Below, piece after piece: positions 9,619-21,067 of a DNA stretch of 64,000 bases. Under the pieces are notes generated by a model. The model was not told the origin of the DNA. It saw only the letters and a list, made by a program, of their open reading frames with translations, and did no database searches. The first letter of the stretch is position 1. Every line of letters begins with the position of its first letter. Made by a program: the position numbers and the translations under genes. This stretch comes from Poteriospumella lacustris (taxonomy: Eukaryota > Sar > Chrysophyceae > Chromulinales > Dinobryaceae), in contig SMOI01000088.1 of NCBI GenBank assembly GCA_008000375.1, forward strand, positions 52,691 to 116,690. Reading direction: 5' to 3'.

Positions 9619-12115
9619 ATGATTCGTTTTATATGGACAACGTGCTTGGTTCCACTGCTTGTGGCGTACTCTTTGTTGAAGCAACGAAGTAGTTCCAGTT
9701 GTGGGCATGGCTCCAACATCTTATCAGTGACAAGAAGCGACAAATATAGTGGACGGTTCCGTAGCGACTTTTGTATGCGTCAGGATGACAGAGTGGGCAA
9801 GGTCTTATTGCAAGAAGCTGGTTCTCGACAATCGAATTTTGATCAAAGCCGTCGTCAATTTGGACGAAGCGATTTACTTTCACCGAAAGAAGATCTGTCG
9901 ATGAAACTTCTTGATCGAATATTGAAAGCTTGTCGCGTTATCCCGAAGACAAAGAAGACCCTCAACGAAGTTGTTCAAGTATCACTCTTTTCTCTCTCGG
10001 AGATGAATCTAGCTATTTCAGTTGCGGGCAAGGAAGGAAGGCTAAAAGATGCAATCGCCGCATTTGAGAACATTCCAACAATGGGATACCAACCAGATAT
10101 CAAATCGTTCAACAATATGATTTGGGCAGCGGGTCACTGCGGACAAGATGACGTTGCCTATCGCTACTATCAAGATCTCCTTCATTCCGAACAACGCTTT
10201 ATTCCCAATGTCTTCACATACAGCGCTCTCATGCATGCCTACGCACGTGCTAAGAATGCTGAGAAGGCGCTTCAATTCCTGCGAACTCTTCTTTCCATGA
10301 AAGAAGAAGTCAATTTGGTAGTTTTTGGAGCGGCGATGAATGCATGTGCAGGAGCCGGTCAGGATCGAGTCAGTGATGCCATGTGGATATTGGATCAAGT
10401 TGCCGCCATGGGCTTGATACCGGACCTCGCGTTGCTAAGCACAGCTGTGAAGGTGTGTTTAGCGGCCGGTGAAACCGCAAAAGCCAATGATATTGTCAAG
10501 TAAGTCACATTAAACGCTGTCGAAATGAAAGAAAGCATGCGTAAAACTCATGCCACCCCTTCATGTGAGCGTAGAAAAATACGATCTGCGGGCCAAATGG
10601 ACATTGCGATGTACCATGTTCTGATGAAAAGCTGTTTAGCCACCAAACACTACGCAACTGTATTGGAGCTCTTCGAAGAAGCACATCAAAGTCTCGCCCG
10701 TCTGGACAGTGGGGTATATTCCCTGGCTATCTCCGCGGCATTTGAAGCAAACCACCACTCGACCGTGGTAGGCCTTTTTGCCCAAGCCAAGGCCGACGAA
10801 GTCGTGTTGACTGAGGAGTCGTTTACAAGAGTCATGGAGGTACGCTTCAGTATACAGTATCAATACCCAATTACAACAGCCTCGTCACCTACATCAATGT
10901 ATTCTATTCCTTTAGGCGTATCTTTCTATGGGAATGCCCCATAAAGCGCTGGAGTCCTTGGAAGACATGAAAACTAATCGACGTCGACCGAGTTCTACCT
11001 CGTACTCACTAGCCATTGATGCGTCTCGGGATGATCCTAGTCTGGCATGGAAATATTTCAAAGAAGCGCAGACCACTGGTCAAGCATTGTCTACGGGAAT
11101 CTTTAATTCCCTGTTTAAAACCTTCTCGCGTCATGGGGAACAGTATATCAGGCATAGTTTGGAAGTGCTACGTGTCATGGAAGCTCACGGACCACCTCCC
11201 AGTGCAATCACTTACAATTCGATTTTGCATGGATTGGGTGAAAATGGTCGATCCCATGAGGCGTGGGTATTGGTGAAAGAACGCATGATCCCGCGTGGGA
11301 TTTCTCCTGATGTGTTCTCGGTTAGTTCCTTACTGCATGCGTGTGCGAGAGCCTCGCACTTGACAGAGGCACAAACGATCAACCAAGTAAGACTTCCTTC
11401 TTTTTTCTTGGGCCCCATATGATTGACTTTATTGGTTCCGTGTTTCGATCGTTGTTAGGTGCAAGACATCTTCTCTTTGATGCAAGAGCATCGAGTCGTT
11501 CCTGATGATGCTGGTACGTCCGTTCTCGTTTCCTGTTGTCATGGCTTTGCTCACAGGATAATCCATGTGTATATTGTTACAGTGTTTAGCGCAGCATTAG
11601 AAGTATATCGACGTATTGGAGATGCTGAACGAGCAGTTCGTTTGTTGCAGGTCATGAAAGACTTGAGGATGGCTCCGACAGCGATGCATCTGAATCAAGT
11701 GCTCTTGGTACTACGCGACGTCGCGAAACTCGATGGAATGATTTCCTTACTCTTCGAGACCATCCAAAACGATATCATGCAAATCAATGGCAATTCCTTC
11801 GAAATTGTATTGGAAGGATTACTGAGTGAAAATCGATGGGACAAAGCGTTGGGGATTGCGCTGGAAATGGAGCAGCTGGGATTCCAACCTTCCATGCAAA
11901 CTTGTGTAGCATTGATATCTTCATTGGAACAACATCGCCAATATCGGGCCGCATTGGCAGTGTTTAGCCTCATGTTAAAGTACGACTACGACTTTTACCG
12001 CGATGCTCAATTGAATGCGGTATTCAAGCGCATGATCTCCCTGGCTTCCCAGGAGGACGACCGTCAACGGCCCCATGGTGCATTCCCACCTAATACCGAT
12101 AAAGGTAGTATGTAG
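9619..12115 (+). CDS. Pentatricopeptide repeat (PPR) protein
   Basis: Five exons: 9619-10499, 10575-10839, 10916-11386, 11459-11513, 11583-12115; about 734 residues. Tandem 35-residue PPR units are plain: for example MGYQPDIKSFNNMIWAAGHCGQ, FIPNVFTYSALMHAYARAKNAEKAL, GLIPDLALLSTAVKVCLAAGETAKA, GPPPSAITYNSILHGLGENGRSHEA and GISPDVFSVSSLLHACARA. PPR proteins bind organellar RNA one base per repeat. The N-terminus (MIRFIWTTCLVPLLVAYSLLKQR) is hydrophobic with few acids, fitting an organelle-targeting or signal sequence. The fourth intron (11514-11582, 69 nt) is a multiple of three without a stop, so retention would insert 23 residues; its splice sites and the disrupted repeat favour removal. No DYW or SMR domain is seen. 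The RNA target is unknown. Confidence 0.88.
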
Positions 12116-12987
12116 ACTCTTCTTATCAGTATCAGTTGGTCATTCATCTTCAACTGGATCTAGACAACGATCTTCCATCAAACTCGCGCGGAGTACTTAG
12201 GCCAACACCACAGTCCGAAGTTGGGGCGTTCAGACGACCTTGCTGGTTCAAAAAATGCCCATACATTCACGGCTTCAGGTGTCCGAGAAGATTCATTCTA
12301 TAATCAAGAGACAGGGGGTGGTTGAGCGACGGGCGCAGATACTCAAGAACGATTGTATGAACGTAGACGCATTTCAGAACTCTTCTCTCAGATCATGAAA
12401 CGAGCAAGAATCCGTCAACGATGGAGATAGACAAAGGAACCTCAACATCGGAAGACTCGATCACTCTCAGATAAGATCAAGCAAAAATCACCAATGCTCG
12501 TATTGCAAACGCACACAAGAGAACATCGACTGGTCAGAACTCATCATACCTTGATGATTTGCGAGTCAGCTTGACTTGCGAGTCAGCTGTACAACTTCGG
12601 CCATTTACCGCTTCTTCTTCCGCATTCACAAAGGGGTCATTTCTCGAACGTTTTGTGTTCAAGAACAATCTGGAAGGCGTATTCGCTTGTGAACTTGGAC
12701 TTCCAGCATCGCTTGGTGGGAGGGCTCCCCACTTCCCAGAGGTTTGCGTCGTTTGTGTCAATCTGGGATCCGATGAGTATTGGACATGGCGACGACGACG
12801 TGACATCCCAGCGCCAAAACTTCCGCCATCGACGTGAGCCAGATGAGGCCTCCCAAGAAATGCGAAGACAGTTGATCATTTTCAACACAAAAATATCCTA
12901 ATCAGCCACCGCATCAGTTGGGATACAAAGCAATTCATCTTCAGGTGACCGTAGAAGACTTAGTTTCCATTCTTAAGTTGCAGAAAA
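12116..12987. other. Intergenic between PPR and atlastin genes
   Basis: About 870 bases with overlapping short ORFs on both strands but none with a recognisable product or splice structure. A 13-16-base direct repeat (ttgcgagtcagct type) lies at about 12557-12590. The last part is the leader of the atlastin gene. Confidence 0.4.
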
Positions 12988-15054
12988 ATGCCTGGACAAC
13001 CTTTGCAGGTAACCCCGTGCGGCCGAAAATTACAGTTGATCAAGTCAGAAAGCCTGATACGAACTTTCCCAAATTTCTGCACAGATTATTAAAACAGGAG
13101 ACTCTGAAACTGATAATTTTCTTTTGAATGAAGAAAATTTGAAGTCGATTTTGGACAAAGTTCCCGCGGAAACGAAGGTGTCAGTTGTCGCGGTTGTTGG
13201 CGCCTTTCGTACCGGAAAGTCTTTCCTCCTGAACTTCTTTTTACGCTATTTGCGAGCGAACGTTTCCGATGAAGACACGTCTGATGCGTGGATGATTTCG
13301 GAAGGTGAAGAGTTGGCCGAAGGTAACATGAACGAGGGAGGATGGAGTATGGTCGAAGAGGCTGAGATCCGTAGAGAGGCAAGCTTCCAATGGAGAGGAG
13401 GCGAGCAACGTCAAACTACTGGTATTTGGATGTGGTCTGAGCCATTCATTCGTGAATCCAAGGCAAGCAATGGGGAGAAGGTGGCAGTGTTACTGATGGA
13501 TACACAGGGCATGTTTGACAATGAAACGACCATGACCTTGACTGCCCAAATTTTTGGCTTGTCCACCTTGGTCAGTGCTTTCCAAATTTATAATGTGGAT
13601 AAGCGCATTCAAGAGGATAACTTGCAGCATTTGGCTCTGTTCTCTGAATACGGTCGCATGGCTCTGCTTCCTGAGGTAATTGATTTGTTACGTTGGCTCC
13701 ACACATGTGAGCATCTTTGTGATGTCGGAATCTGCTTTTGACAGAATGAAATGGAAGAAGCGAAGAATAACTTGTCCGAGCAAATGGCACATCGCACTGA
13801 TGCGGAAACACTTCTCACGTCGGCGAACGCTGCAGACAGCCAAGTTTCGGATGCTTCGACTGTCGCCTCGACACCAGCGGAGTCGACGGTATCGGAAGAA
13901 GTTGCATCCCCTGCTCTTTCCAGACAGTCTTCTCGCCCTACTCTGAGTAGAGCTGCTTCTCGTCGTGCAGCTCGTTTGCAACAAGAGCAGCGCAAACCGT
14001 TCCAAAGACTGTTGTTCTTGGTGCGAGACTGGCAGAACTTCGACAAAGAGTTTCATGAGGGGGATGGCCATGAAGTCTTTTTGGAGGTCCACGAAGAGAT
14101 GCAACAGTATCTTGCCGAAGTTCTTCGTACCCGTAGTCTTGCTGATTTGAAGAGCACTCGTGAACAAATCGCACGCTGCTTCGACAAGTTGGACTGCTTC
14201 TTGTTGCCTCATCCAGGTAAACCACTGTTTGCGTTGAGTGTTTTCTCCAGTCTGTATTTTTCATTGTGCGCGACCGAAATCGTGTAGGCTTTGCTGTGAC
14301 GAAGAAAAACTACGATGGAAAGATCAACAAGATCGAAGCTGACTTCCGTGCGATGGTGAACAAGTTTGTTCGCTTTGTCTTCGACGAAGAGTTGGAGGCC
14401 AAATTGATCAACCAACGTCCTATCACTGCCCCTGAATTGAAGACGTACTTCGAAGTGTACGTTAAAATGTTCCGCAGTTCTGACTCTGCCTTCCCTAAGG
14501 CCATGACCATGTTGGATGCTACCGCGGAGGCCAACAATCGCAACTCCTACGACTTGGCCATCAATCACTACAAGACCGCATTGGAGAACGTAGCTGGCAA
14601 GGACAAACCCTTTGTCAAGGAGACCGAACTTCGTCAACTTCATGATCGTGTCAGCCAAGAAGCGTTGGACATTTTTGATGAACGTGCGACGATGGGAGCG
14701 GACGATGTGATCGAGAAGTCGCGCAACACGTTGATTGATCAAATCGAGGAAGAGAAGTCTCGGTACTTCGCAACTAATGCGTTGCGCAATCCTTTCAAGG
14801 ACTTGGAGTTTTATCTGCTTCCTCTTGGCATTGCCCTGGCTGCTTGGTTTATGTCTGTGGTGACCGATGTCTCATGCAGTACCGACTTCTGCGAGGCGGT
14901 GGAAGACACCTTCGTCAACATTTATTTCTACGTGCTCTTCATCTTGATTGTTTTGGGATGGAGTCACATTATGTCTGGTGTGAAGTACTTGAAGGCCATT
15001 GCACCTGAGTTGGTCGATCACATTCAACAGAATGCGATCAAGAAGAACAACTAA
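12988..15054 (+). CDS. ATL: Atlastin-type ER membrane-fusion GTPase
   Basis: Four exons: 12988-13008, 13085-13675, 13745-14216, 14288-15054; 616 residues. The first exon is only seven codons (MPGQPLQ), and joining it restores the atlastin-like start GQPLQIIKTGDSETDNFLLNEENLKSIL. GTPase motifs: P-loop GAFRTGKSFLL, switch region with QTTGIWMW, G3 MDTQGMFD, and the RD motif FLVRDW typical of atlastin/GBP GTPases. A three-helix middle domain follows (CFLLPHPG, then the helical stretch from FAVTKKNYDGKI). Two hydrophobic segments near the C-terminus (LLPLGIALAAWFMSVV and IYFYVLFILIVLGW) form the membrane hairpin, followed by an amphipathic tail. Atlastins tether and fuse ER tubules. An insertion of about 60 Ser/Thr/Ala-rich residues after the G domain is unusual. 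Fungi and plants use Sey1/RHD3 instead, so an atlastin proper is of note. Confidence 0.92.
13009..13084 (+). other. Intron 1 of atlastin gene
   Basis: 76-nt intron (gtaacc...tgcacag) directly after a 21-nt first coding exon; phase 0. It is supported by protein continuity with the conserved atlastin N-terminus. The other introns are 13676-13744 and 14217-14287. Confidence 0.75.
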
Positions 15055-15291
15055 CTGATTGACAAGTCCGGCACTGATTGTATTGGTCTTCGATGGGAAT
15101 TTGGGATGAACGCTCACTCACCGAAGGATTCCCCTTCATAGAACTGTAGTCTGCATTTATTTTTAGTCAGAAATAACGCTTCTGCTGCCAATGTCTGAAC
15201 ATTCTTTGTGGCAATGGAAGGGAAATTAATTTCCAGTGATTACATGCACTGACCATACAATGAGCCCTTCGTTTGCATTATAATCGACTGC

Positions 15292-15670
15292 TTAAAGACC
15301 ACGGCTGATACCTACGCAGATATTCGCAAGAAGCCGATGAAAGACATCATCATCATCATCACGTGACAACAGAAAAGAAGCAACATACCGTTGATGGGGT
15401 TCATCTCTTGGAACTTCATGTAGGTCTTGTTGGCAGCAACCCACTCAGGAGACATGGTGTGGGGTCTCTCACCTGATGTGACGACCATAATATTAGAAAC
15501 ATGTGTTAAAATATACTCCTATAACCGACAAAAGAAGCTGCCTTACCCTTGCTGGTGAACATGACGGTCAACAAAGCGGAGAACACGCAAGTAACTCCGA
15601 CAGAGATACCGATGGCGGTACCCTGAGGCATCTTAGTCAAAGCTCTGACGAAAGCGTTGTGGTGAGCCAT
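15292..15670 (-). CDS. Cytochrome c oxidase subunit IV/Cox5-like small protein
   Basis: Three exons on the minus strand: 15670-15547, 15472-15389, 15311-15292; 75 residues. One transmembrane helix (IGISVGVTCVFSALLTVMF, about residues 19-38) is followed by a matrix/intermembrane tail with RPHTMSPEW and FQEMNPINGIS. This matches the C-terminal signature of fungal Cox5/mammalian COX4 (P-K/H-TM-EW...NPI-G-S). In complex IV this subunit packs against Cox1 and tunes activity. The protein is much shorter than COX4/Cox5 because the soluble N-terminal domain is missing. The last coding exon supplies only the end of a Gly codon plus ISRGL and the stop; its acceptor is gcgtag. Intron 2 contains a short catcatcat tract. 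The assignment to the COX4 family is by motif memory and should be tested by profile search. Confidence 0.68.
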
Positions 15671-16038
15671 TGTGGAATTTCGTGTAGAATGAGATTTATT
15701 GAATTCTAAACCACCTGAAGCGAACCAAAGGTGATTTCCTCGCTCTCTATTGCACTGCAGCTGGACTGCTGCTGTTGTTTCGACTCTGCGGGTTTTGTGT
15801 GTCGTGATAAGACCACTGTGTGTCGCAACGCCCCACTTGTGCCCAAGCTTTTGAGTACATTTGGGTAGTGACACAGCAACACACACAACACAACACACAG
15901 AAAACTGATGACGGTCCAGCACATTTTTGTGACCTGTCTCCAAATACTGCTGGCCGAACCAATCTTGATGATTGTTCAAACGGAAGTAGCCAAATAATGA
16001 TACATAATTTCTTTTTCGAGTGAGGATATTTTGAAAGA
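15671..16038. other. Bidirectional promoter region, COX-like / K+ channel
   Basis: 368 bases between the divergently transcribed small oxidase-subunit gene (minus) and the channel gene (plus). It has a ca-rich run (acacaacacaacacacag, about 15885-15902). No other feature was seen. Confidence 0.4.
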
Positions 16039-18243
16039 ATGTTGGGAGGAACAGCCATTTTCTTGGCGACAAGTTCTCCGCACAAAAGTTTTTACGAAGA
16101 AAATGACGACGATGTAAACTCCGACCATCAAAGTGTCCCAATCCGCAAATATCTTTGGAAGGCGTTCGTGAGTAATATTTACTTGTTTTCGATCGTGTCA
16201 TACGCTCTTTGGACACTTTTGGGCATTCTATTTTATCGCTATTACAACAATTTCACCTGGGGAACAGCATATTACTATGCCATGGAAGCAGGTATGCAAA
16301 GATTTGCCGCGGCCGTTCCCTTCCAATTCTTTCTGTTTTTCTTTTTAACGCATTCTTTCTTCCAACAGGTTTATCAGTGGGATTTTGTGAGCCCGTTGAA
16401 ATTAACGACTGGTCTCGACTCTTTACCATTTTCTATGTGCTCATGGGCAGCACAATCGTCTCCAGTGGTATTGGTACCATGGCGGGTTTCTTGATATCCA
16501 CGAGACAATCGCTCATTCAAGCAGAACACAAAATTGGCGCATTCAGCATCCATGACGATGTAGGAAAGGTCACCGTGGGCAGTGTGTGTCGCTTTGTCTG
16601 GTACCACTTGAAATACCTCAGCGGTTGGTATACGAATCGTCCGTTGACGATTCTAGTGGTTCTGTTCATTGTGTGGGTAATATGGGGTACCGGATTGACC
16701 ATGAAATTGGAAGGATACACGTTTATTCAAGGTGTTTATTGGTCCGTTACCTCTATGGCGACCGGTGGACTACAGAGTGCGGCGTGTCTTGATGGCACGT
16801 CGGGTACCACGTGTGATTTAGGTTCGCTTCGTGGCGGTTTAATGGGCTTTTTCATGATGCTTGGCGTTCCATTGTATTGCGTTACGATTGGCCAAGTAGC
16901 AAGAATCACGGTTGCAGCCTCGCTACAGGAGCACCAGAAGGCAATGCTTCGGAAGCCAATTGAAGATGCCGATTTCATCTTCGCGGCGAATGTGTTGTCT
17001 CCTGAAGGATCCACCACGCTCGTTCTGGGTAAGTTTTCGCTTCTGTGACCCTTTCATCAATGCTATACAATGCAAGTCAATTGTTCTTACGCGGTTGTTT
17101 TCAGGTGAGTATATTTTGTTGGAATTGATGCGTCTGGGGGTCACGGATCAACATCAAATCGAATACATGAAGCGTAAGTTTTATCAATTGGATCGAATGA
17201 AACAAGGAGAACTTCGCCTCGAAGACTTGCGCAGTTCAGGCATGGTGGTTCCTCGTAAACTGCACTCGGTAGAAGTTGCGCGACGCATTCGTTCGCGGTC
17301 GATCGAACTCTTCGATACCCTACGGCATAGCGCGTCGAATCTCACCGAAACGATCGTTGCCGCGACCGGTGGTACACCGATTCGTCGACAAGGCGGATAC
17401 AACCATCCTCGTGCGCACCACAATGACCACGAACATGATCATGATCACACACAACAGCACGTGTATCAACACCACGATGCTGCCAGCTCTCTCTCCGATG
17501 TAGAGATGAGTTCAATCTCCACCGACATCATCGATCCGTATCATCGCCATGGGCATCATCCTCCAGGGTCTCAGACGATCATCAGTGATGCCAACAATGT
17601 CCGTCGTCAGTTGCCCTTTGATACTCCAAACACGTTGGCTTCCGGTGGTTCGAGAGGAACCGTCTCCGCGCCTCGAGAATCGCCCGTGACCAGTGAAGGA
17701 GGCCAACGCGCCGTCTCCGGAAAGAAATCGTTCCGTAAATCGGTGAACGTCCCCACGAATTCTTCTTATTCCGCAGGACACGGGCAGTATCATCACCGTG
17801 CGTCGCCGGTGGGATCATATCAGGGTCCATCGTCGCTGGGGAGTCAAGTCGATGGCCACGGGCGCAGCAGTGCCTTCCACGACGACGACGAGCCTTCGCG
17901 TGTCCATTTCGCTCACCCCCCGCGCCCAAAGATCATCCCCGACGATCCTTTCGCCAACGACTTTGACTTCGACAAGGACAGTCCCCGCTATCCGGAGGCG
18001 AAAACCGAATCGTCGGCACCGCCACCACCACCACCACCACCGCCTGTTTCGTCGTCATCGTTGTCGTCTTCGCCTCGTTTGCAGCAGTCGTCGCCACCAC
18101 AAGCAGCTCCTGCCATGGGCATAGGAATAGCAGCGAGCAGTGCTCCTCCACCAGCGTCAACAGCATGGGACGAACTCAGTGATGGCAGTTATCATTCGTT
18201 CGAGGGCGACGTGGACATCACCAAGCCGTCTCCCGATATTTAA
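16039..18243 (+). CDS. Two-pore-domain K+ channel-like protein with long His/Pro-rich tail
   Basis: Three exons: 16039-16291, 16369-17028, 17105-18243; 683 residues. Four hydrophobic segments and two re-entrant pore regions are visible in the order TM1 (LFSIVSYALWTLLGILFY), pore 1 (YYYAMEAGLSVGF), TM2 (LFTIFYVLMGSTIVSSGIG), TM3 (LTILVVLFIVWVIWGTG), pore 2 (YWSVTSMATGGLQS), TM4 (GGLMGFFMMLGVPLYCVTI). That is the K2P/TPK layout. Both filters depart from T-x-G-Y-G: pore 1 reads AGLSVGF and pore 2 ATGGLQS. After TM4, FYQLDRMKQGELRLEDL resembles one EF-hand loop, as in plant TPK channels. The last 330 residues are disordered: His-rich, Ser-rich, then poly-Pro. The first splice falls in the pore 1 filter. 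Ion selectivity is uncertain. Confidence 0.82.
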
Positions 18244-19117
18244 CCGACGGTGCTATGACCACTCAACACGCCCCCCCCCCGCAGACATCAGCAGAGCCAT
18301 TCGTTCGCTGACTCACTAAGATGTCCGAATTAAATGTTTTGTGTTTGTGACTACAACGCGAGGTGGCCCCATGCCATGCACCTTTCATCGCGCTGTTTGG
18401 AACCTATCCCTGTCCCGTTTCTTGGTTGTGAGCTTGGTTTCATAGCGCATGTGGGTGAATGAGTGAGTGCCTCCTCCGTATCCTGTTTATTTCATTATCT
18501 CTCCCTCTTCATTTGGTTTGCTTTGCCTCGGTTCGGCTTTGCGTCCTATTTTTCGTCGTTCCATCGCTCCGATAGGCTTCTTTTCGCACTGTCCGCCGCC
18601 CCTCCCGCCGCCTCTCCCCCTCCGACCTATGCTCGGTGGTCGTCAATCGCCTCTGCAGGGCATTGACGTTGGTTTATTGTTTGTTCTCTACTTGTCGGTG
18701 GTGCTTGACTGTAATGTCGTTGACATAACTGTGCTAACGAAAATGAAGCGGCGGTATCGTTGCTGAGAGGGTCAGTGATACACGCTGCAGCTTGAAATGA
18801 TTTCGTTATCGAGAGGTGTTACCTTGTCGAGTTACAGCAGCGGGGAGACAGAAACACACTTCAAAACTAAGCTAAACAAAACAAAGCAAAAGCAACAATG
18901 AAACAAACAAATAAACCCACCCACCAACCAATAACACACTGCCACCACCAACGACAACAGCAACAGCCAACAGCCAACAGCCAACAGCCAACATATACAG
19001 ATCTCTATCGCCACACAGCCGAAGAAACGGTGACAAGGGAGAAGGGAGAGATAGAGAGAGAGAGGGACAGAGAGTGAGAGACAGAGGTAAAGAATAGAAC
19101 TGGGAATGGTGTTTTAT
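18244..19117. repeat. Convergent 3' flanks with tandem ccaacag repeat and GA tract
   Basis: About 870 bases between the channel gene and the PAQR gene, which are convergent. The channel side is pyrimidine-rich on the plus strand; the PAQR side is purine-rich on the plus strand, so each 3' UTR is pyrimidine-rich in its own sense. Five tandem ccaacag units lie at about 18955-18992 and a (ga)n tract at about 19046-19081. No gene. Confidence 0.5.
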
Positions 19118-20017
19118 TTATGACGCGTAAGCGGGTGCAGAGTACCACCATTCGGCGATCACTTCGCGCACATCCAAATGATGAGCATATGGGTTGCATG
19201 TCCGCCGGATAACGCTCCAGTTGCACAAGTAGACACATAGAAAGCCCAGGACCGTGCATACGTGGAAGACTTCATGATAACCGAAGATAGCTGGACACGG
19301 ATCGGGTTTCCGTTTGGTGAAAATATACACACCCAAACCTTGAAACACCGCGTTGCCGATGCAAGTTGCCCATTCAAAGGCGGTGAAGTGGAAAAGCAAC
19401 ACGGGAAAGAAAAGGGCAATCACACTGGCAACCACCGCCAATCGCCAAACACCAGGTCGATTCAACGCCACAATGTTCCAACAGGTCCATCCACAGATAA
19501 ACATCGACAATACTGCCAAGGGAATACCAAAGACCTGAGGCAAGAGCAAGACCGCGACGGGGATGTTAATGAAGGCAGAGCAGATAGCAATGCCACAGTG
19601 GTCTAGTTTCTGTAGAAAAATCTCCGTCTTTGGACTCCAAGTGCCGATGTGGTAGAGTGAGCTGATGAAACAGCAGAAGAAATTGCCCAAAACATACACC
19701 AAACTGGCCATTTCACCCGCCAAGTGGTTGTTGGCTTCAATATACAAGTGCCAAAAGCCCAAAGGGAACAAAATGGTGCAAACGAGATGAGAAATGCCAC
19801 GTAAACTTGGGCGATGCATGCCCTCGCAGTACAACAAGAATTCGGGAAAGAGTCGGTTGTCATCTTTCCTACTCTCACAGAAGCCATGGGGATTCAACTC
19901 ATACATGCTCTTTGTAGAGGAATTCTTCGACGAATACGTCGACATAATGTCGTCCATCATCATTTCTTCGTCATTTTCGCCATTGGGTACGTTCGCAGTA
20001 AATCGATGCTGCAGCAT
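19118..20017 (-). CDS. PAQR / hemolysin III-type seven-helix membrane protein
   Basis: Single exon, 299 residues from the ATG at 20017. After an acidic, Ser-rich cytosolic N-terminus of about 70 residues come seven hydrophobic segments. The three conserved metal-ligand motifs of the PAQR superfamily are present: S-x3-H in TM2 (SSLYHIG), D-H in TM3 (KLDHCGIAI) and H-x3-H in TM7 (YHEVFHVCTVLGF). These residues form the zinc site of ceramidase-like PAQR/YqfA proteins. The short loops and the HEVFH motif suit the hemolysin III/YqfA-like branch as well as eukaryotic adiponectin receptors. Likely role: membrane lipid hydrolase or receptor in ER or plasma membrane. Hemolysin III is only a family name; lytic activity is not implied. 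Confidence 0.88.
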   Translation of the reverse strand: MLQHRFTANVPNGENDEEMMMDDIMSTYSSKNSSTKSMYELNPHGFCESRKDDNRLFPEFLLYCEGMHRPSLRGISHLVCTILFPLGFWHLYIEANNHLAGEMASLVYVLGNFFCCFISSLYHIGTWSPKTEIFLQKLDHCGIAICSAFINIPVAVLLLPQVFGIPLAVLSMFICGWTCWNIVALNRPGVWRLAVVASVIALFFPVLLFHFTAFEWATCIGNAVFQGLGVYIFTKRKPDPCPAIFGYHEVFHVCTVLGFLCVYLCNWSVIRRTCNPYAHHLDVREVIAEWWYSAPAYAS

Positions 20018-20698
20018 TTGCACACACAAAGATCACACAGCCAAAGCTGTCAAACACACGAATATTCTGACACACTAAATTTCACAATAAAGAAGCTGCC
20101 CTAATCACAACTTGTAGTCTTTCCTAATCCAAAGATGCGACCAAGAGAGAGCCAACGAAACAACACAACAACGAAAGATCAATCGAAACCAGAACCCGAC
20201 GACAGAGCGGTCAACGACCTTCAACAATCACCACACTTTTGTAACGCTTTTCTTATAGGATGTACGTCTGTACTGCGAAGGGCCTGGTTTCTTATCTGTA
20301 CCCTATGCTATATTTACGTGTCCTTATGTACAATATGTATTTGATGTTCTCATATGGACAGATATTAGCGGTCTATGGTAGATTACGGAAGTCATAGGAT
20401 GTTTGATGATATACAAAAAAACATTGTTGTATGAATCATGAAGTGGAAATAACGGAGTCTTTCACGTGTATAGTCGGTTGTCATTCGAGGCAGGCGCTGT
20501 GTACCTCAGTTGAAGAACATAAGCTCTATATAAGGTATCTTTGTGTGCGTAAATGTCCGTCCGAGATCACCATTTGTTTGTTGCCAGTTGCCAGTCGACC
20601 CTCCTCCCACGACGATCATTCGTTAGTCGTGACTTGTTTCTGCACATATCTTTCGCCGTTCCGTGTCAAGTTCTATCTCCGCTGTTGCCATATCTGCC
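20018..20698. other. Bidirectional promoter region, PAQR / TRM112
   Basis: About 680 bases between divergent genes. An AT-rich centre (about 20330-20430) is flanked by unremarkable sequence. No ORF of interest or RNA gene recognised. Confidence 0.4.
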
Positions 20699-21067
20699 AT
20701 GCGGCTGCTTACCCACAACAGCTTGAAATGCCCCGTCAAGGGAGTCGCCAAGGGCTACCCATTGCAGTTGACCATCGTCGACATGGAAGTCGATGAAACC
20801 GAAGTAAAGCCCGATTTTATTCGCGGTATTCTGCCTTCTTTGGAATGGGAAGGTGTTTTGGTGGCTGCTGCCGCCGTAGGATTTGATGGTTTGCCTGAAT
20901 CGTGGGATACGTCGCTGTTGGACGACCGAGATTTCATTTTGGCGATGCATCGTCTACTGATCGACATCCACATCGTTGAGGGAGTTTTGACGTGTCCAGA
21001 GACTGGTCGTACCTTCCCTATCAAAGGGGGTATTGTTGATATGGTGTTGCCTGAATCTGATGTATGA
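20699..21067 (+). CDS. TRM112: TRM112-like methyltransferase activator
   Basis: Single exon of 122 residues from ATG 20699. The start MRLLTHNSLKCPVKG and the end LTCPETGRTFPIKGGIVDMVLPE are the hallmarks of the Trm112/TRMT112 family, with the zinc-binding-like ends enclosing a helical insert (LPSLEWEGVLVAAAAVG, DFILAMHRLLIDIHIVEG). Trm112 is the obligate partner of several methyltransferases acting on tRNA (Trm9, Trm11), rRNA (Bud23) and release factor eRF1 (Mtq2). Length is the family norm (about 120-135). The archetypal Zn site has four cysteines; here only two are evident (C11 and one near residue 100), as in several eukaryotic homologues. Confidence 0.95.
   Translation: MRLLTHNSLKCPVKGVAKGYPLQLTIVDMEVDETEVKPDFIRGILPSLEWEGVLVAAAAVGFDGLPESWDTSLLDDRDFILAMHRLLIDIHIVEGVLTCPETGRTFPIKGGIVDMVLPESDV

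Noticed and set aside
15506-16216. 236-codon minus-strand ORF
   Set aside because: Only its C-terminal part is real (exon 1 of the small oxidase-like gene); the upstream part lacks an ATG context and overlaps the divergent promoter and channel gene.
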